A DNA stretch of 38,367 nt from Comamonadaceae bacterium PBBC1 (GCA_002256145.1 NKIP01000033.1:1-38367), one strand, 5' to 3'; positions 27,645 to 37,206 are shown, counted from the first letter of the stretch. The notes: generated by a model from the letters alone, not told the origin. Program-made: numbers and translations.

Positions 27645-30134
27645 ATGGAATTGAACAAAGCAGCGTTGGTGGTCACGAAAGTAGGGCCTTGGGCCTGGTG
27701 GCGATCATGGTGGAAAAGCCAATCACCCAACCGGCAAGACCGATTTGCCAATTTGGCACCCGTGGCGGCGGTGGTGTTGTTTTTGGCCGCCATCGCCAGT
27801 GCGTTTTGGTACTTGCGTGTGGAAGAGATTGAGCGAGAGCAAGAGGCCATCAAACGCGATGTGGAGTACGCCCAGCAGCGGCTGCGCTTGCGCCTGCTGG
27901 AGCGGCAAGAGCAGGTCATGCGTTTGGCGCGTGACGTCTCGAACAAGGAAATACGCACCGACCAATTTTTGTCGCGGGCCGAAGCACTGGTGTTGCAATA
28001 CCCCGAGTTTTTGTCGCTGACTTGGATCGATGACCGCAGGCGCATCATGGCCAACCAAAGTGTCTCCAGCATCGCACCCAGTCAACACATGCGGGCCGGA
28101 ACGGTGCTCAAAATTGGTGAAACTGAAAGCCATTTCAGCTTGGCACGCGATTTGATGCAGCCCATTTACGGACAGCTGGACACCGAAACCGACAAAGACG
28201 CCCAGATTCCGGTATTGCAGTTGCACACCCCATTGAGCAACGACCAAGGGCGATTCAACGGGGTGATCCTGGCCGAATACACCATGGAGGGCTTGCTGCG
28301 TTACGGCATTCCCACCGAGGTGCTGGCCAAATATGCCGTGGCCCTGCAAGACGGCAAAGGCCGCTTGCTGGCCGGTCAAACCATACCGGGGCGCATCGCT
28401 TTGTGGAGTGCCTTGCCGGGCAGTGAAAAACCCAACAACGACTATGAAGTGCCAGTCTCGCCCGTGGGCAACGACTTGATTTTGCGGGCTCAGGCCTGGC
28501 GCACATCACAAGGCCTGGTGGGCAGTGGCCTGTTTTGGTTGGTCAGTGTGCTCAGCGTGATGACCGCCTGGATGTTGATCGGCAACTGGCGACACACCCG
28601 ACGCCGTTTGCAGGCCCAAAAAGCCCTGGTTGCTGAAACCAATTTCCGCCGCGCCATGGAAAACTCCATGCTCACCGGCATGCGTGCCCTCGACTTGCGC
28701 GGCCGCATCACCTATGTCAACCCCGCGTTCTGCCAAATGACGGGCTGGAGCGATTCGGACTTGGTGGGAGCCGTCGCGCCCTTCCCTTACTGGCCCGAAC
28801 AAGACAGGGAGTTGCTGACCAAACGCCTGGAAGAAGAGATCAGCGGCCAACACTCCGCAGGGGGATTCCAGGTGCGCGTCAAACGCAAAGATGGGCACTT
28901 GTTTGATGCACGCATGTATGTCTCGCCCCTGATTGATGCCAGTGGCAAGCAAACCGGCTGGATGACCTCGATGACCGACATCACCGAGCCCAACCGCATC
29001 CGGGAACAGCTGGCCAGCTCGCACGAACGCTTCACCATCGTGCTGGAAGCGCTGGACGCATCGGTCTCAGTGGCCCCGCTGGGCAGCTCCGAACTGCTCT
29101 TTGCCAACAAACTTTACCGTTTGTGGTTTGGCCAAAACACCGACGGCCATTTGCGGCTGGTCCAACAGGCCGGCTCCAGCGAGGAGGTCGATCGCGCTGA
29201 CGATGTGGATGAAATGGCCGGGTTGCCCACGGAGAGTTTGACGATTGCCAAATCCGAAAACGCCGAAATTTTTGTCTCTGAACTGGGCAAATGGCTGGAA
29301 GTGCGCTCTCGCTACATCAACTGGGCCGACGGACGACTGGCCCAAATGGTGATTGCCAGCGACATCACGCCGCGCCGCCAAGCCGAAGAGCAAGCAGCAC
29401 AACAAGCAGAACGCGCCCAAACCGCCAGCCGCCTGATCACCATGGGCGAGATGGCGTCGAGCGTGGCCCACGAGCTCAACCAACCCCTGACCGCCATCAG
29501 CAACTATTGCAGCGGCATGATTTCGCGCATCAAAAACAAGCAAGTCAAAGAGGAAGACATGGTGTGGGCGCTGGAGAAAACAGCCCACCAGGCCCAGCGG
29601 GCCGGACAAATCATTTTGCGCATCCGCAGTTTCGTCAAACGCAGCGAGCCCAACCGCGTCCTCTCGGATGTCTCGGCCATGGTCAACGAGTCACTGGAAT
29701 TGGCTGAAATCGAACTGCGCAGACGCCATGTCCGGCTGTCGCACTATGTGGCTGCACGGTTACCACAACTTTTGGTTGACCCCATTTTGATCGAGCAGGT
29801 GCTGATCAACCTCATGAAAAATGCGGCCGAATCGATTGACAACGCCAACCGTCCCGCCGGACAGCGTCATGTGGAATTGCGCATCGTGCCCAAACAGGTC
29901 GACAACCTGTCTGTCGTGGAGTTCTCGGTCACCGACACAGGGCAAGGCTTGCCCGCCGAGGACACCGAACGGGTCTACGAGGCGTTTTTCTCCACCAAGG
30001 TCGAAGGCATGGGCATTGGCCTGAATTTGTGCCGAAGCATCATCGAATCCCACCAGGGCCGGATCACTTCTGAGAACCTCTACAATTCGGGCGAGGTCAC
30101 AGGATGTCGATTCTCCTTTTGGATACCGGTCTGA
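27645..30134 (+). CDS. PAS-domain membrane sensor histidine kinase
   Basis: This 829-residue kinase has a short cytoplasmic N-terminus, a first membrane helix near 36-57, a large periplasmic sensor region (about 60-295), a second helix near 297-318, two PAS-type domains (about 330-450 and 455-575), and a transmitter with phospho-acceptor H609 (SVAHELNQPLTAISNY). The ATP-binding motifs are NLMKNAAES (N box), DTGQGLP (G1) and GMGIGLNLCRSI (G2). The LNQPL form is shared by DctB/FixL-type kinases. It pairs with the response regulator that follows 37 bp later and is divergent from aceE; control of pyruvate metabolism is an inference from position. The ATG has no strong ribosome-binding site. Confidence 0.88.
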   Translation: MELNKAALVVTKVGPWAWWRSWWKSQSPNRQDRFANLAPVAAVVLFLAAIASAFWYLRVEEIEREQEAIKRDVEYAQQRLRLRLLERQEQVMRLARDVSNKEIRTDQFLSRAEALVLQYPEFLSLTWIDDRRRIMANQSVSSIAPSQHMRAGTVLKIGETESHFSLARDLMQPIYGQLDTETDKDAQIPVLQLHTPLSNDQGRFNGVILAEYTMEGLLRYGIPTEVLAKYAVALQDGKGRLLAGQTIPGRIALWSALPGSEKPNNDYEVPVSPVGNDLILRAQAWRTSQGLVGSGLFWLVSVLSVMTAWMLIGNWRHTRRRLQAQKALVAETNFRRAMENSMLTGMRALDLRGRITYVNPAFCQMTGWSDSDLVGAVAPFPYWPEQDRELLTKRLEEEISGQHSAGGFQVRVKRKDGHLFDARMYVSPLIDASGKQTGWMTSMTDITEPNRIREQLASSHERFTIVLEALDASVSVAPLGSSELLFANKLYRLWFGQNTDGHLRLVQQAGSSEEVDRADDVDEMAGLPTESLTIAKSENAEIFVSELGKWLEVRSRYINWADGRLAQMVIASDITPRRQAEEQAAQQAERAQTASRLITMGEMASSVAHELNQPLTAISNYCSGMISRIKNKQVKEEDMVWALEKTAHQAQRAGQIILRIRSFVKRSEPNRVLSDVSAMVNESLELAEIELRRRHVRLSHYVAARLPQLLVDPILIEQVLINLMKNAAESIDNANRPAGQRHVELRIVPKQVDNLSVVEFSVTDTGQGLPAEDTERVYEAFFSTKVEGMGIGLNLCRSIIESHQGRITSENLYNSGEVTGCRFSFWIPV

Positions 30135-30171
30135 ACCCATTGACCACACTACAACCCACCGGGGTAAATGA

Positions 30172-30798
30172 ATGAGTTTGATACCAAAAAAAGGCACTGT
30201 TTACGTCGTGGACGATGACGAAGCGGTGCGCGATTCCTTGCAATGGTTGCTCGAAGGCAAGGACTACCGGGTGCGTTGTTTTGACAGCGCAGAATCTTTC
30301 ATCAGCCGATACGACCCCCGAGAAGTGGCTTGCTTGATCGCCGACATCCGCATGGGCGGCATGACAGGCCTGGAACTGCAAGACCGTTTGATTGAGCGCC
30401 GCTCGCCCCTGCCCATCGTGTTCATCACAGGCCATGGCGACGTGCCCATGGCGGTGAACACCATGAAAAAAGGGGCCATGGATTTCATCCAAAAACCCTT
30501 CAAGGAAGAGGAGCTGCTGAGCCTGGTTGAGCGCATGCTCGACGAAGCCCGTGACTCTTTTGCCGACTACCAGCAAGCGGCCAGCCGCGACGCGCTCCTG
30601 TCTAAGCTGACAGGCCGCGAAGCGCAGGTGCTTGAACGCATCGTTGCCGGTCGCCTGAACAAACAGATCGCCGACGACCTGGGCATCAGCATCAAAACGG
30701 TGGAGGCCCACCGCGCCAACATCATGGAAAAGCTCAACGCCAATACCGTGGCTGATTTGCTCAAGATTGCGCTGGGGCAAAACGCTCCCAAGGCCTGA
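30172..30798 (+). CDS. FixJ/LuxR-type response regulator
   Basis: This 208-residue regulator has an N-terminal receiver domain (acidic pocket VVDDDE at 12-17, phospho-acceptor D58 in LIADIRM, conserved Lys in IQKPF) and a C-terminal LuxR/GerE HTH from about 140 (LTGREAQVLERIVAGRLNKQ, SIKTVEAHRANIMEKL). This is the FixJ/TtrR/StyR layout that matches LNQPL-type PAS kinases such as its upstream neighbour. A hairpin terminator follows at 30830. Confidence 0.9.
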   Translation: MSLIPKKGTVYVVDDDEAVRDSLQWLLEGKDYRVRCFDSAESFISRYDPREVACLIADIRMGGMTGLELQDRLIERRSPLPIVFITGHGDVPMAVNTMKKGAMDFIQKPFKEEELLSLVERMLDEARDSFADYQQAASRDALLSKLTGREAQVLERIVAGRLNKQIADDLGISIKTVEAHRANIMEKLNANTVADLLKIALGQNAPKA

Positions 30799-30829
30799 TC
30801 GCCCTGCCCGCCAATCTACGCCCGCAAGC

Positions 30830-30866
30830 AACGCCCGCACCCGCCGGGCGTTTTGCATTTTTTCTC
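30830..30866 (+). terminator. Rho-independent terminator after the response regulator
   Basis: AACGCCCG (30830-30837) pairs with CGGGCGTT (30845-30852), followed by TTTTGCATTTTTT. It ends the kinase-regulator operon just before folD, which begins at 30889 and so probably has its own promoter or relies on read-through. Confidence 0.75.
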
Positions 30867-30888
30867 TGACTTTTTTGAACTTTCAAAC

Positions 30889-31740
30889 ATGACCGCCCAC
30901 CTCATCGACGGCAACGCCCTGTCCAAACAACTGCGCACCGAAGTCGCTGCCCGCGCCCAAGCCCTCAAAGCCCAAGGTGTGACACCCGGCTTGGCCGTGG
31001 TGCTGGTGGGTGACAACCCGGCCAGCCAGGTCTATGTGCGCAACAAGGTCAAGGCCTGCGAAGACAGTGGCCTGCACTCGGTGCTCGAAAAGTACGATGC
31101 CACCCTGACCGAGGCAGATTTGCTGGCCCGCGTGGAAGCGCTCAACAACGACCCTTCCATCCACGGCATCTTGGTGCAGCTGCCCCTGCCCGCGCACATC
31201 GACGCACAAAAAGTGATTGAAGCCATCAGCCCCGCCAAAGATGTCGATGGCTTTCACATCGCCAGCGCCGGGGCCTTGATGACCGGCATGCCCGGTTTTT
31301 GGCCCTGCACACCCTACGGCTGCATGAAGATGCTCGAGAGCATTGGCTACGACCTGCGCGGCAAACATGCCGTGGTCATTGGCCGCAGCAACATTGTGGG
31401 CAAGCCCATGGCGCTGATGCTTTTGCAAAAAGATGCCACGGTGACGGTGGCGCACTCGCGCACCCAAAACCTCAAAGCCCTGACCCTGCAAGCCGACGTG
31501 ATCGTGGCCGCCGTGGGCAAGCGCAATGTGCTCACGGCCGACATGGTCAAGCCTGGCGCGGTGGTTCTGGACGTGGGCATGAACCGCAACGACGAAGGCA
31601 AGCTGTGCGGCGATGTGGACTTTGAAGGCGTGAAACAAGTCGCCAGCCACATCACCCCCGTGCCCGGGGGCGTCGGCCCCATGACCATCACCATGCTGCT
31701 GGTCAATACCCTTGAAGCGGCCGAACGCGCCTCCAAGTGA
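30889..31740 (+). CDS. folD: Bifunctional methylenetetrahydrofolate dehydrogenase/cyclohydrolase
   Basis: FolD interconverts 5,10-methylene- and 10-formyl-tetrahydrofolate using NADP, supplying one-carbon units for purines and formyl-Met. The 283-residue protein is the normal length. It has the catalytic segment [11 protein letters not shown] (active Lys), ILVQLPLP, the DVDGFH motif, the cofactor loop [15 protein letters not shown] and the C-terminal [16 protein letters not shown]. The ATG at 30889 (MTAHLIDG) matches family N-termini; the frame stays open upstream to 30853 only through a TTG and terminator sequence. Confidence 0.96.
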   Translation: MTAHLIDGNALSKQLRTEVAARAQALKAQGVTPGLAVVLVGDNPASQVYVRNKVKACEDSGLHSVLEKYDATLTEADLLARVEALNNDPSIHGILVQLPLPAHIDAQKVIEAISPAKDVDGFHIASAGALMTGMPGFWPCTPYGCMKMLESIGYDLRGKHAVVIGRSNIVGKPMALMLLQKDATVTVAHSRTQNLKALTLQADVIVAAVGKRNVLTADMVKPGAVVLDVGMNRNDEGKLCGDVDFEGVKQVASHITPVPGGVGPMTITMLLVNTLEAAERASK

Positions 31741-31776
31741 TACAAAGTACCCACTGAACTGCTATTTGGAAGCCCC

Positions 31777-33816
31777 ATGACCAACCCCTTGCTCGACACC
31801 TCTGGCCTGCCCTTGTTTGACCGCATTGCTCCCGAGCATGTGGCCCCGGCGCTGGACGAATTGCTGGCCGCCGCCGAAAAAGCCTTGGACACCGTCACCG
31901 CCGCCGACTTTCCCTCCGACTGGAAAGCCATCGCTCAGACCCTTGACGTGAGCACCGAGCGGCTGGGCATGGCCTGGGGTGCGGTCAGTCACCTCAACAG
32001 CGTGGCCGACACGCCCGAACTGCGTGCCGCCTACAACGCCGCCCTGCCCCGCGTGACAGAGTTCTGGACGCGCCTGGGCAGCGACGAGCGCCTGTACGCC
32101 AAATACAAAGCCATTGACGCGGCCAACCTCAACACCGAGCAAACCCAAGCCCGCAAAAACGCCCTGCGCGGTTTTGTCTTGGGCGGCGCCGAGTTGCAAG
32201 GCTCGGCCAAAGAACGCTACGCCGCCATCCAGGAACGGCTGGCCGAAATCACGCAAAAGTTCAGCGAAAACACGCTGGATGCGACCGACAAATTTGCCCT
32301 GTACGTGAGCGAAGACCAGCTCAAAGGTGTGCCTGCCGATGTGGTGCAAGCCACCCGTGATGCTGCACAAAAGGACGGCCAAGAAGGCCACCGCCTGAGC
32401 CTGAAAATGCCGGTGTATTTGCCGGTCATGCAGTTCGCCGACAGCGGCGCACTGCGCGAGCAGCTCTACAAAGCCTATGTGACCCGCGCTTCGGACCAAG
32501 CCCCCGACGACGCCAAGCACTTCGACAACACCCCCTTGATGCAGGAAATCTTGGCGCTGCGCCAGGAAGAAGCCCGCCTCTTGGGTTTTGACAACTACGC
32601 CCAGGTGTCGGTCGTGCCCAAAATGGCCGAGTCGCCTGAAAAAGTCACCGCCTTCTTGCGCGACCTGGCGGCCAAAGCCCGCCCCTTTGCTGAAAAAGAC
32701 CTGGCCGACCTGCGTGAATTTGCCGCCAGCGCCCTGGGCATCACCGGCCCGCTCAACGCCTGGGACGTGCCCTACCTCAGCGAAAAGCTCAAAGAAGCTC
32801 GCTACAGCTTCAGCGAACAAGAGGTCAAGCAGTACTTCACCGCGCCCAAAGTGTTGGCCGGGCTGTTCAAAATCATCGAGACGCTGTTCGAAGTCAGCAT
32901 CCGCGCCGACCAAGCGCCCGTCTGGCACCCGGCCGTCGGCTTTTACCGCATCGAGCGCGACGGCCAATTGGTCGGTCAGTTCTACCTGGACCCCCCAGCC
33001 CGCGCGGGCAAGCGCGGCGGCGCGTGGATGGACGACGTGCGCGGCCGCTGGCAGCGCCCCGACACCGGCGTGTTGCAAACGCCTGTGGCGCACCTGGTGT
33101 GCAACTTCGCCGAAGGCGTGAACGGCCAACCGGCTTTGCTCACACACGACGACGTGATCACCCTCTTCCACGAATTTGGCCACGGCCTGCACCACATGCT
33201 GACGCAAGTGAACGAGCGTGATGTTTCGGGCATCAGCGGTGTGGAATGGGACGCGGTTGAGCTGCCCAGCCAGTTCATGGAAAACTTCTGCTGGGAATGG
33301 TCGGTGCTGCGCCACATGACCGCCCATGTGGAAACGGGCGAGCCCCTGCCGCGTGCGCTGTTCGACAAGATGCTGGCCGCCAAAAACTTCCAAAGTGGCC
33401 TGCAAACCTTGCGCCAAATCGAGTTTTCATTGTTCGACATGCTGGTGCACTCCGAACACGACCCGGCGCAAGACTTCATGCCGCTTCTCGCACAAGTGCG
33501 CGACGAAGTGGCCGTGATGCGCCCGCCCGCCTTCAACCGCATGGCCCACACTTTCAGCCACATCTTTGCAGGCGGTTATGCGGCGGGTTATTACAGCTAC
33601 AAATGGGCCGAAGTGCTGAGCGCCGATGCCTACGCCGCCTTCGAAGAAACCGCTGCCGATGACGGCACACCCAGCGTGGAAACGGGCCGCTTGTACCGCC
33701 AAGCCATTTTGGAAGCGGGCGGCAGCCGCCCAGCACTGGAATCGTTCAAGGCCTTCCGGGGCCGCGAACCCAGCCTGGACGCTTTGCTGCGTCACCAAGG
33801 CATGGTCAGCGCTTAA
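31777..33816 (+). CDS. prlC: Oligopeptidase A, M3-family zinc metallopeptidase
   Basis: Cytoplasmic M3 peptidases degrade short peptides, including cleaved signal peptides. The 679-residue length is normal. The zinc site HEFGH (H465, E466, H469, in TLFHEFGHGLHHML) and the distal Glu in the following helix (QFMENFCWEW) are present, as are the N-terminal segment PLFDRIAPEHVAPALDEL and the substrate-binding AGGYAAGYYSYKW near the C-terminus. It follows folD by 36 bp in the same orientation, a pairing that recurs in Comamonadaceae genomes as I know them. Confidence 0.94.
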   Translation: MTNPLLDTSGLPLFDRIAPEHVAPALDELLAAAEKALDTVTAADFPSDWKAIAQTLDVSTERLGMAWGAVSHLNSVADTPELRAAYNAALPRVTEFWTRLGSDERLYAKYKAIDAANLNTEQTQARKNALRGFVLGGAELQGSAKERYAAIQERLAEITQKFSENTLDATDKFALYVSEDQLKGVPADVVQATRDAAQKDGQEGHRLSLKMPVYLPVMQFADSGALREQLYKAYVTRASDQAPDDAKHFDNTPLMQEILALRQEEARLLGFDNYAQVSVVPKMAESPEKVTAFLRDLAAKARPFAEKDLADLREFAASALGITGPLNAWDVPYLSEKLKEARYSFSEQEVKQYFTAPKVLAGLFKIIETLFEVSIRADQAPVWHPAVGFYRIERDGQLVGQFYLDPPARAGKRGGAWMDDVRGRWQRPDTGVLQTPVAHLVCNFAEGVNGQPALLTHDDVITLFHEFGHGLHHMLTQVNERDVSGISGVEWDAVELPSQFMENFCWEWSVLRHMTAHVETGEPLPRALFDKMLAAKNFQSGLQTLRQIEFSLFDMLVHSEHDPAQDFMPLLAQVRDEVAVMRPPAFNRMAHTFSHIFAGGYAAGYYSYKWAEVLSADAYAAFEETAADDGTPSVETGRLYRQAILEAGGSRPALESFKAFRGREPSLDALLRHQGMVSA

Positions 33817-34039
33817 AAAGCGCCCAATCCATATTGGTGAGAGTGGGTCACCTGAACGCTTGAGCGGCTGATGGAAGAATGCGTGAATCTTCCGTCAAAC
33901 CAACTCAGCTGGCACAAATGCCTCAGCGTCCATGACACTGTGGGCATCACAGCTGTCAGTCAGAGCTAGCCCTGCGGGCGATTGACCTCTCGCAGGTCAC
34001 GAATGCTCTTATCGCCAACAAGGCTGGGCCCCACTGAAT
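33817..34039. other. Intergenic gap between oligopeptidase A and the TetR gene; nothing assigned
   Basis: These 223 bp between convergent genes hold no ORF with family resemblance; the longest visible frame is about 32 codons (from about 33871). A small hairpin TGACCT-ctcgc-AGGTCA occurs at 33983-33999 but has no T run. I see no clear terminator for either gene. Confidence 0.4.
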
Positions 34040-34639
34040 TCATCCCTTGAGGGCCAAAGCAACAACCTCACCAATGAGCTTGTGACGCTTTAGCGCATTG
34101 GGGGGCAAGGCCGGCATGGCCTTAAGCACATAGTTGTAATTGATCGTGATCAACAATTGTGCGGCTGCAAAAGCGCCTGCATCTGAAGCTGTATCGGCCA
34201 AATTGAATTGCTTTTGAGCTTGACGCATCAAGTCCACACAGTCTAAGAATATTTTTTTGGTCTGCGGATCAATACGCAAGTTTTCTTGAAAATCCTCGTG
34301 CATTGCACGGTTGGTGGAAAACTCTAGCGTTTGAATATGTTCCAACCGAATGGACATGTGCATACACGCATCTTCAACGCATGCAAAGTCCGCTAAGGAA
34401 GCCGCAATGGCGACCATTTCCTCAGAAGCCCGAGTGCAATAAAGTGCCCACAACACAAAGAGGGCCTGTTTTTTGGATCCAAAACGCTTCAAAAAGGCAC
34501 CACGAGTCAAGTGAGCACGATCCGCAATCTCATCAATGCTCAACTGGCCTAAAGATTTGTCTTTGAGCAAATCATTCAATGCATCCAGAAACCGCTTTTC
34601 GGTGGCAATTGCTCTGGGTTGAAGTGGTTTTTTATACAT
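34040..34639 (-). CDS. TetR-family transcriptional regulator
   Basis: This 199-residue protein has an N-terminal TetR HTH (residues about 12-60: RFLDALNDLLKDKSLGQLSI, then DEIADRAHLTRGAFLKRFGS) and a helical ligand-binding region. The pattern ADRAHLTRGAFLKRFGSKKQ is the recognition helix and following helix of the family. The ATG at 34639 has only a weak GAG site. It is divergent from the cydA-like gene, whose 323-bp upstream region contains an inverted repeat that could be its operator. Confidence 0.88.
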   Translation of the reverse strand: MYKKPLQPRAIATEKRFLDALNDLLKDKSLGQLSIDEIADRAHLTRGAFLKRFGSKKQALFVLWALYCTRASEEMVAIAASLADFACVEDACMHMSIRLEHIQTLEFSTNRAMHEDFQENLRIDPQTKKIFLDCVDLMRQAQKQFNLADTASDAGAFAAAQLLITINYNYVLKAMPALPPNALKRHKLIGEVVALALKG

Positions 34640-34962
34640 AAATACTCAAATTCAAGTCGATGCATTTCTCATAAGTGACATTGAGTCTATCAAAAAGTGT
34701 CTGTTGGTCACTTTTAAATATAGGAAAATAACATTGATTCAATAAAGGTCTTTTTCATTAAATGAATATTTAAATGACATTAATTTTTCAAAAATACAAT
34801 TTAAGTTCTAATAAAGAAAAAAAGTAAAAATCATCTGAGCAAAAAAGTTTAAAACATGATAACGAATAGAGTGTTCCCTAGAGAACTGCACCATGCGAAT
34901 CTTTGGCCAAGTGTGATGCCAACACCGATTCAATAATTATACAATTTAACAAAAAAATTTAT
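34640..34962. promoter_or_regulatory. AT-rich 323-bp divergent region between tetR-type and cydA-like genes
   Basis: No gene is visible here. Close to the TetR gene a 7-bp inverted repeat AAGTGAC (34673-34679) and GTCACTT (34707-34713) encloses a further AGTGTCT, a possible TetR-type operator. TTGAGTCTATCAA at 34681-34693 resembles an FNR box but is one base short (five instead of six central bases). The remainder is strongly AT-rich with several A/T runs and could hold promoters and a UP element; no unambiguous -35/-10 pair stands out. Confidence 0.4.
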
Positions 34963-36414
34963 ATGGAAATTTCAAACATCAATCTCTCACGGGTATTTTT
35001 CGCATTTACTGCGATGTATCATTTTTTATTTGTCCCACTTACCATTGGCCTTGCCGCGTTGGTCGCGTGTTTCGAGGGCATCGGACTTTTTACAAAAAAC
35101 AGTAATTGGGCGCGGTACGCACGCTATTGGGGCTGGTTTTTTCCATTATTTTTTGTATGTGGATTAATCACAGGGTACCCTTTAAGGTGGCAAATTGATT
35201 CACATTGGAATTATTATGGCGAAGTCATACAGCAAGTCATAAGCACTGTTTTTGAATTTGAAGGAAAAATTTTTCCATTCCTTATACTCATTGTTTTGTT
35301 ATTTACTTTTGGATGGAAGCTTCCAGCCAAAATTCATTTTTTTATATCATTATCTTTAGCCGTTATATTGGTTTTGCAATCATCCGCAATATTAGGTTTG
35401 AATGCATGGATGCAAAATCCTGTTTTTTCAGATATGAAAGATGGAATATTGAGTGTTCCAGATTTGTGGTCATTGATGTTGAATCCAATTTTACCTGCCA
35501 AAATTTTTCATCAGGTTATTTCATCTTGGACACTGGCAGGCATGTTGGTTGTTAGTATTAGTAGTTATTTTTTAATTAAAAATCGAAATACTGAAATTGC
35601 CAAATCATCATTCAAAATTGCAAATATATTTACACTAATTGGTTTAATTGGCACAGGAATAGCGGGACATTGGAGTGGCACGACATTAATTGAACACCAA
35701 CCTATGAAATTTGCGGCAATTGAAGCCATGTGGGACACACAAAATTCTGATGATTTTATTGTTTTTGCAATTCCAGATCAAAAAGAACGTATTAATAAAT
35801 ATTCTATTGAAATACCAGGTTTATTAAAAATAATTACAGCAGACAGCAACACCGTCATAAAAGGCATGGACACATTAACCCAAGAAACTGTTTCGAAGAT
35901 TGAGACCGAATTGAAGTCTGAAAAAAACAAAAAATCGAACTTTGATCAGCAACGAAATGGCTACTCTGGATTGATGGGTAAATCTGATGTATCAAACAAA
36001 ACAAAAGATATCGAAAAGATTGCACATGAAGCCATCCCAAATGTAAAAATTGTCTTTTTCTCCTTTAGAGTCATGATGGTGTCTTGGGCCCTGCTCATGC
36101 TGATTGCGCTGATCAATGTATTCATGATCAAAAATAAACCTGAACCCTCAAAAGGTTGGCTATGGATTTGTGTTTTATCCTTGCCCACACCATGGATAGC
36201 AACAGAAGCAGGATGGCTGGTTTGTGAGTTAGGCCGTCAACCTTGGGCGGTAACCGGTTTGCTACCCACCATTTCTGGGGGGTCAAAACTGGATTCGGGT
36301 CAGACAGGCTTACAAATGCTCACATACGGCTTAATCTATGCTGCCATGTTCGGTGTGGTCACCAAGCTGAGTCTGCGGCACATCAAAAAAGGATGGCCAC
36401 AAATTGTTAAATAA
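34963..36414 (+). CDS. cydA: Cytochrome bd quinol oxidase subunit I-like protein without a partner subunit II
   Basis: CydA carries the hemes and quinol site of bd-type terminal oxidases. This 483-residue protein starts with LSRVFFAFTAMYHFLFVPLT, keeps heme ligands H20, H183 (FHQVISSW) and the Met of FRVMM (E. coli M393), the Q-loop KFAAIEA, and the C-terminal GWLVCELGRQPWAVTGLLPT. At the position of E. coli E107 there is an Ile (I108, in EGKIFPFLI), while E100 (E. coli E99) is kept. No cydB follows; a terminator comes 28 bp after the stop. The gene is very AT-rich. The ATG at 34963 fits family N-termini, although no ribosome-binding site is visible; an upstream TTG at 34903 is unlikely. Confidence 0.85.
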   Translation: MEISNINLSRVFFAFTAMYHFLFVPLTIGLAALVACFEGIGLFTKNSNWARYARYWGWFFPLFFVCGLITGYPLRWQIDSHWNYYGEVIQQVISTVFEFEGKIFPFLILIVLLFTFGWKLPAKIHFFISLSLAVILVLQSSAILGLNAWMQNPVFSDMKDGILSVPDLWSLMLNPILPAKIFHQVISSWTLAGMLVVSISSYFLIKNRNTEIAKSSFKIANIFTLIGLIGTGIAGHWSGTTLIEHQPMKFAAIEAMWDTQNSDDFIVFAIPDQKERINKYSIEIPGLLKIITADSNTVIKGMDTLTQETVSKIETELKSEKNKKSNFDQQRNGYSGLMGKSDVSNKTKDIEKIAHEAIPNVKIVFFSFRVMMVSWALLMLIALINVFMIKNKPEPSKGWLWICVLSLPTPWIATEAGWLVCELGRQPWAVTGLLPTISGGSKLDSGQTGLQMLTYGLIYAAMFGVVTKLSLRHIKKGWPQIVK

Positions 36415-36442
36415 AATATAAATTACAATTAACTTAAACGAT

Positions 36443-36478
36443 GAGACCTGCAAAAGTAACTGCGGGTCTCTTTTTTTT
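36443..36478 (+). terminator. Rho-independent terminator after the cydA-like gene
   Basis: GAGACCTGCA (36443-36452) pairs with TGCGGGTCTC (36461-36470), with one T-G wobble and an 8-base loop, and is followed by eight T residues. It shows that the cydA-like transcript ends without a second subunit. Confidence 0.9.
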
Positions 36479-36624
36479 GTATGATCATGTTAGCACGCTA
36501 AATTTTCCAGAAGCTTGTGAAGAATCAAAAGCAAAAATTTCCTCGCTAATTCATAAATTAATAATATCAAAAGCACATTAATAAAATTAAATTAATACTT
36601 TAGCAATTAATAAATTATATATCA

Positions 36625-37029
36625 ATGACAATGAACATCTCATTGCTGAGACAAGCATCACAACACATCAACGCATGCTGGTGCTACATCTATCAGATAA
36701 CAGGTGACATGGCGGCAAAATTAGCCATTCAAAAATGCAATGCCAATCGTCTGCCCGTATCAGCCATGATGAATTTTTACAACATCTTTTTTATAGTCAG
36801 TGACGTTAGCACGGACAAGGTATCCCTCCTCTTTGCAAGCTTTGGCAACACTTATGGTTGTAAAGCAATTGATACAAAAAATAAGAAATCGACCCCGGTA
36901 AGGTCTACACAAATTGAATCACAAGCAAACGCATATGCACAGGACAGCTTGCAATCGAACAATACCGCCGAATTGAATAGTTTTTTCGACAATACTCAGA
37001 TTATAGAAAAACTCAAGGTTATTGTATGA
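36625..37029 (+). CDS. Small hypothetical protein (doubtful)
   Basis: An open frame of 134 codons, beginning MTMNISLLRQASQHINACWC, in an AT-rich stretch. It has no signal peptide, membrane helix or family resemblance that I can see, and there is no recognisable ribosome-binding site. Length alone in AT-rich DNA, where stop codons are frequent, gives it some credit. It may be a real but lineage-specific gene or chance. Confidence 0.35.
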   Translation: MTMNISLLRQASQHINACWCYIYQITGDMAAKLAIQKCNANRLPVSAMMNFYNIFFIVSDVSTDKVSLLFASFGNTYGCKAIDTKNKKSTPVRSTQIESQANAYAQDSLQSNNTAELNSFFDNTQIIEKLKVIV

Positions 37030-37206
37030 GCTCTACATCCATTGTCATTGATTTCAAAATTAATATTTTTTTGGCCAAAGTAAGGTCCAGCATCAGGCCT
37101 TGAATAAATTGTAATTACTTGCGAATTTCTAATGAATATTTACGCCAAACACAGTTATTTTTCACTCTGAATATTTTTGGAATTCATTTCTTATAAACAT
37201 CCGATC

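Noticed and set aside
33983..33999. Hairpin TGACCT-ctcgc-AGGTCA as terminator between prlC and the TetR gene
   Set aside because: The stem is only 6 bp and no T run follows on either strand.
34681..34693. FNR-like box TTGAGTCTATCAA upstream of the cydA-like gene
   Set aside because: The half-site spacing is five central bases instead of six and the fifth position is not T, so it does not meet the FNR consensus.
34903..34962. N-terminal extension of the cydA-like protein from a TTG at 34903
   Set aside because: The extra residues do not resemble CydA, whose N-terminus begins a few residues before LSR, as it does from the ATG at 34963.
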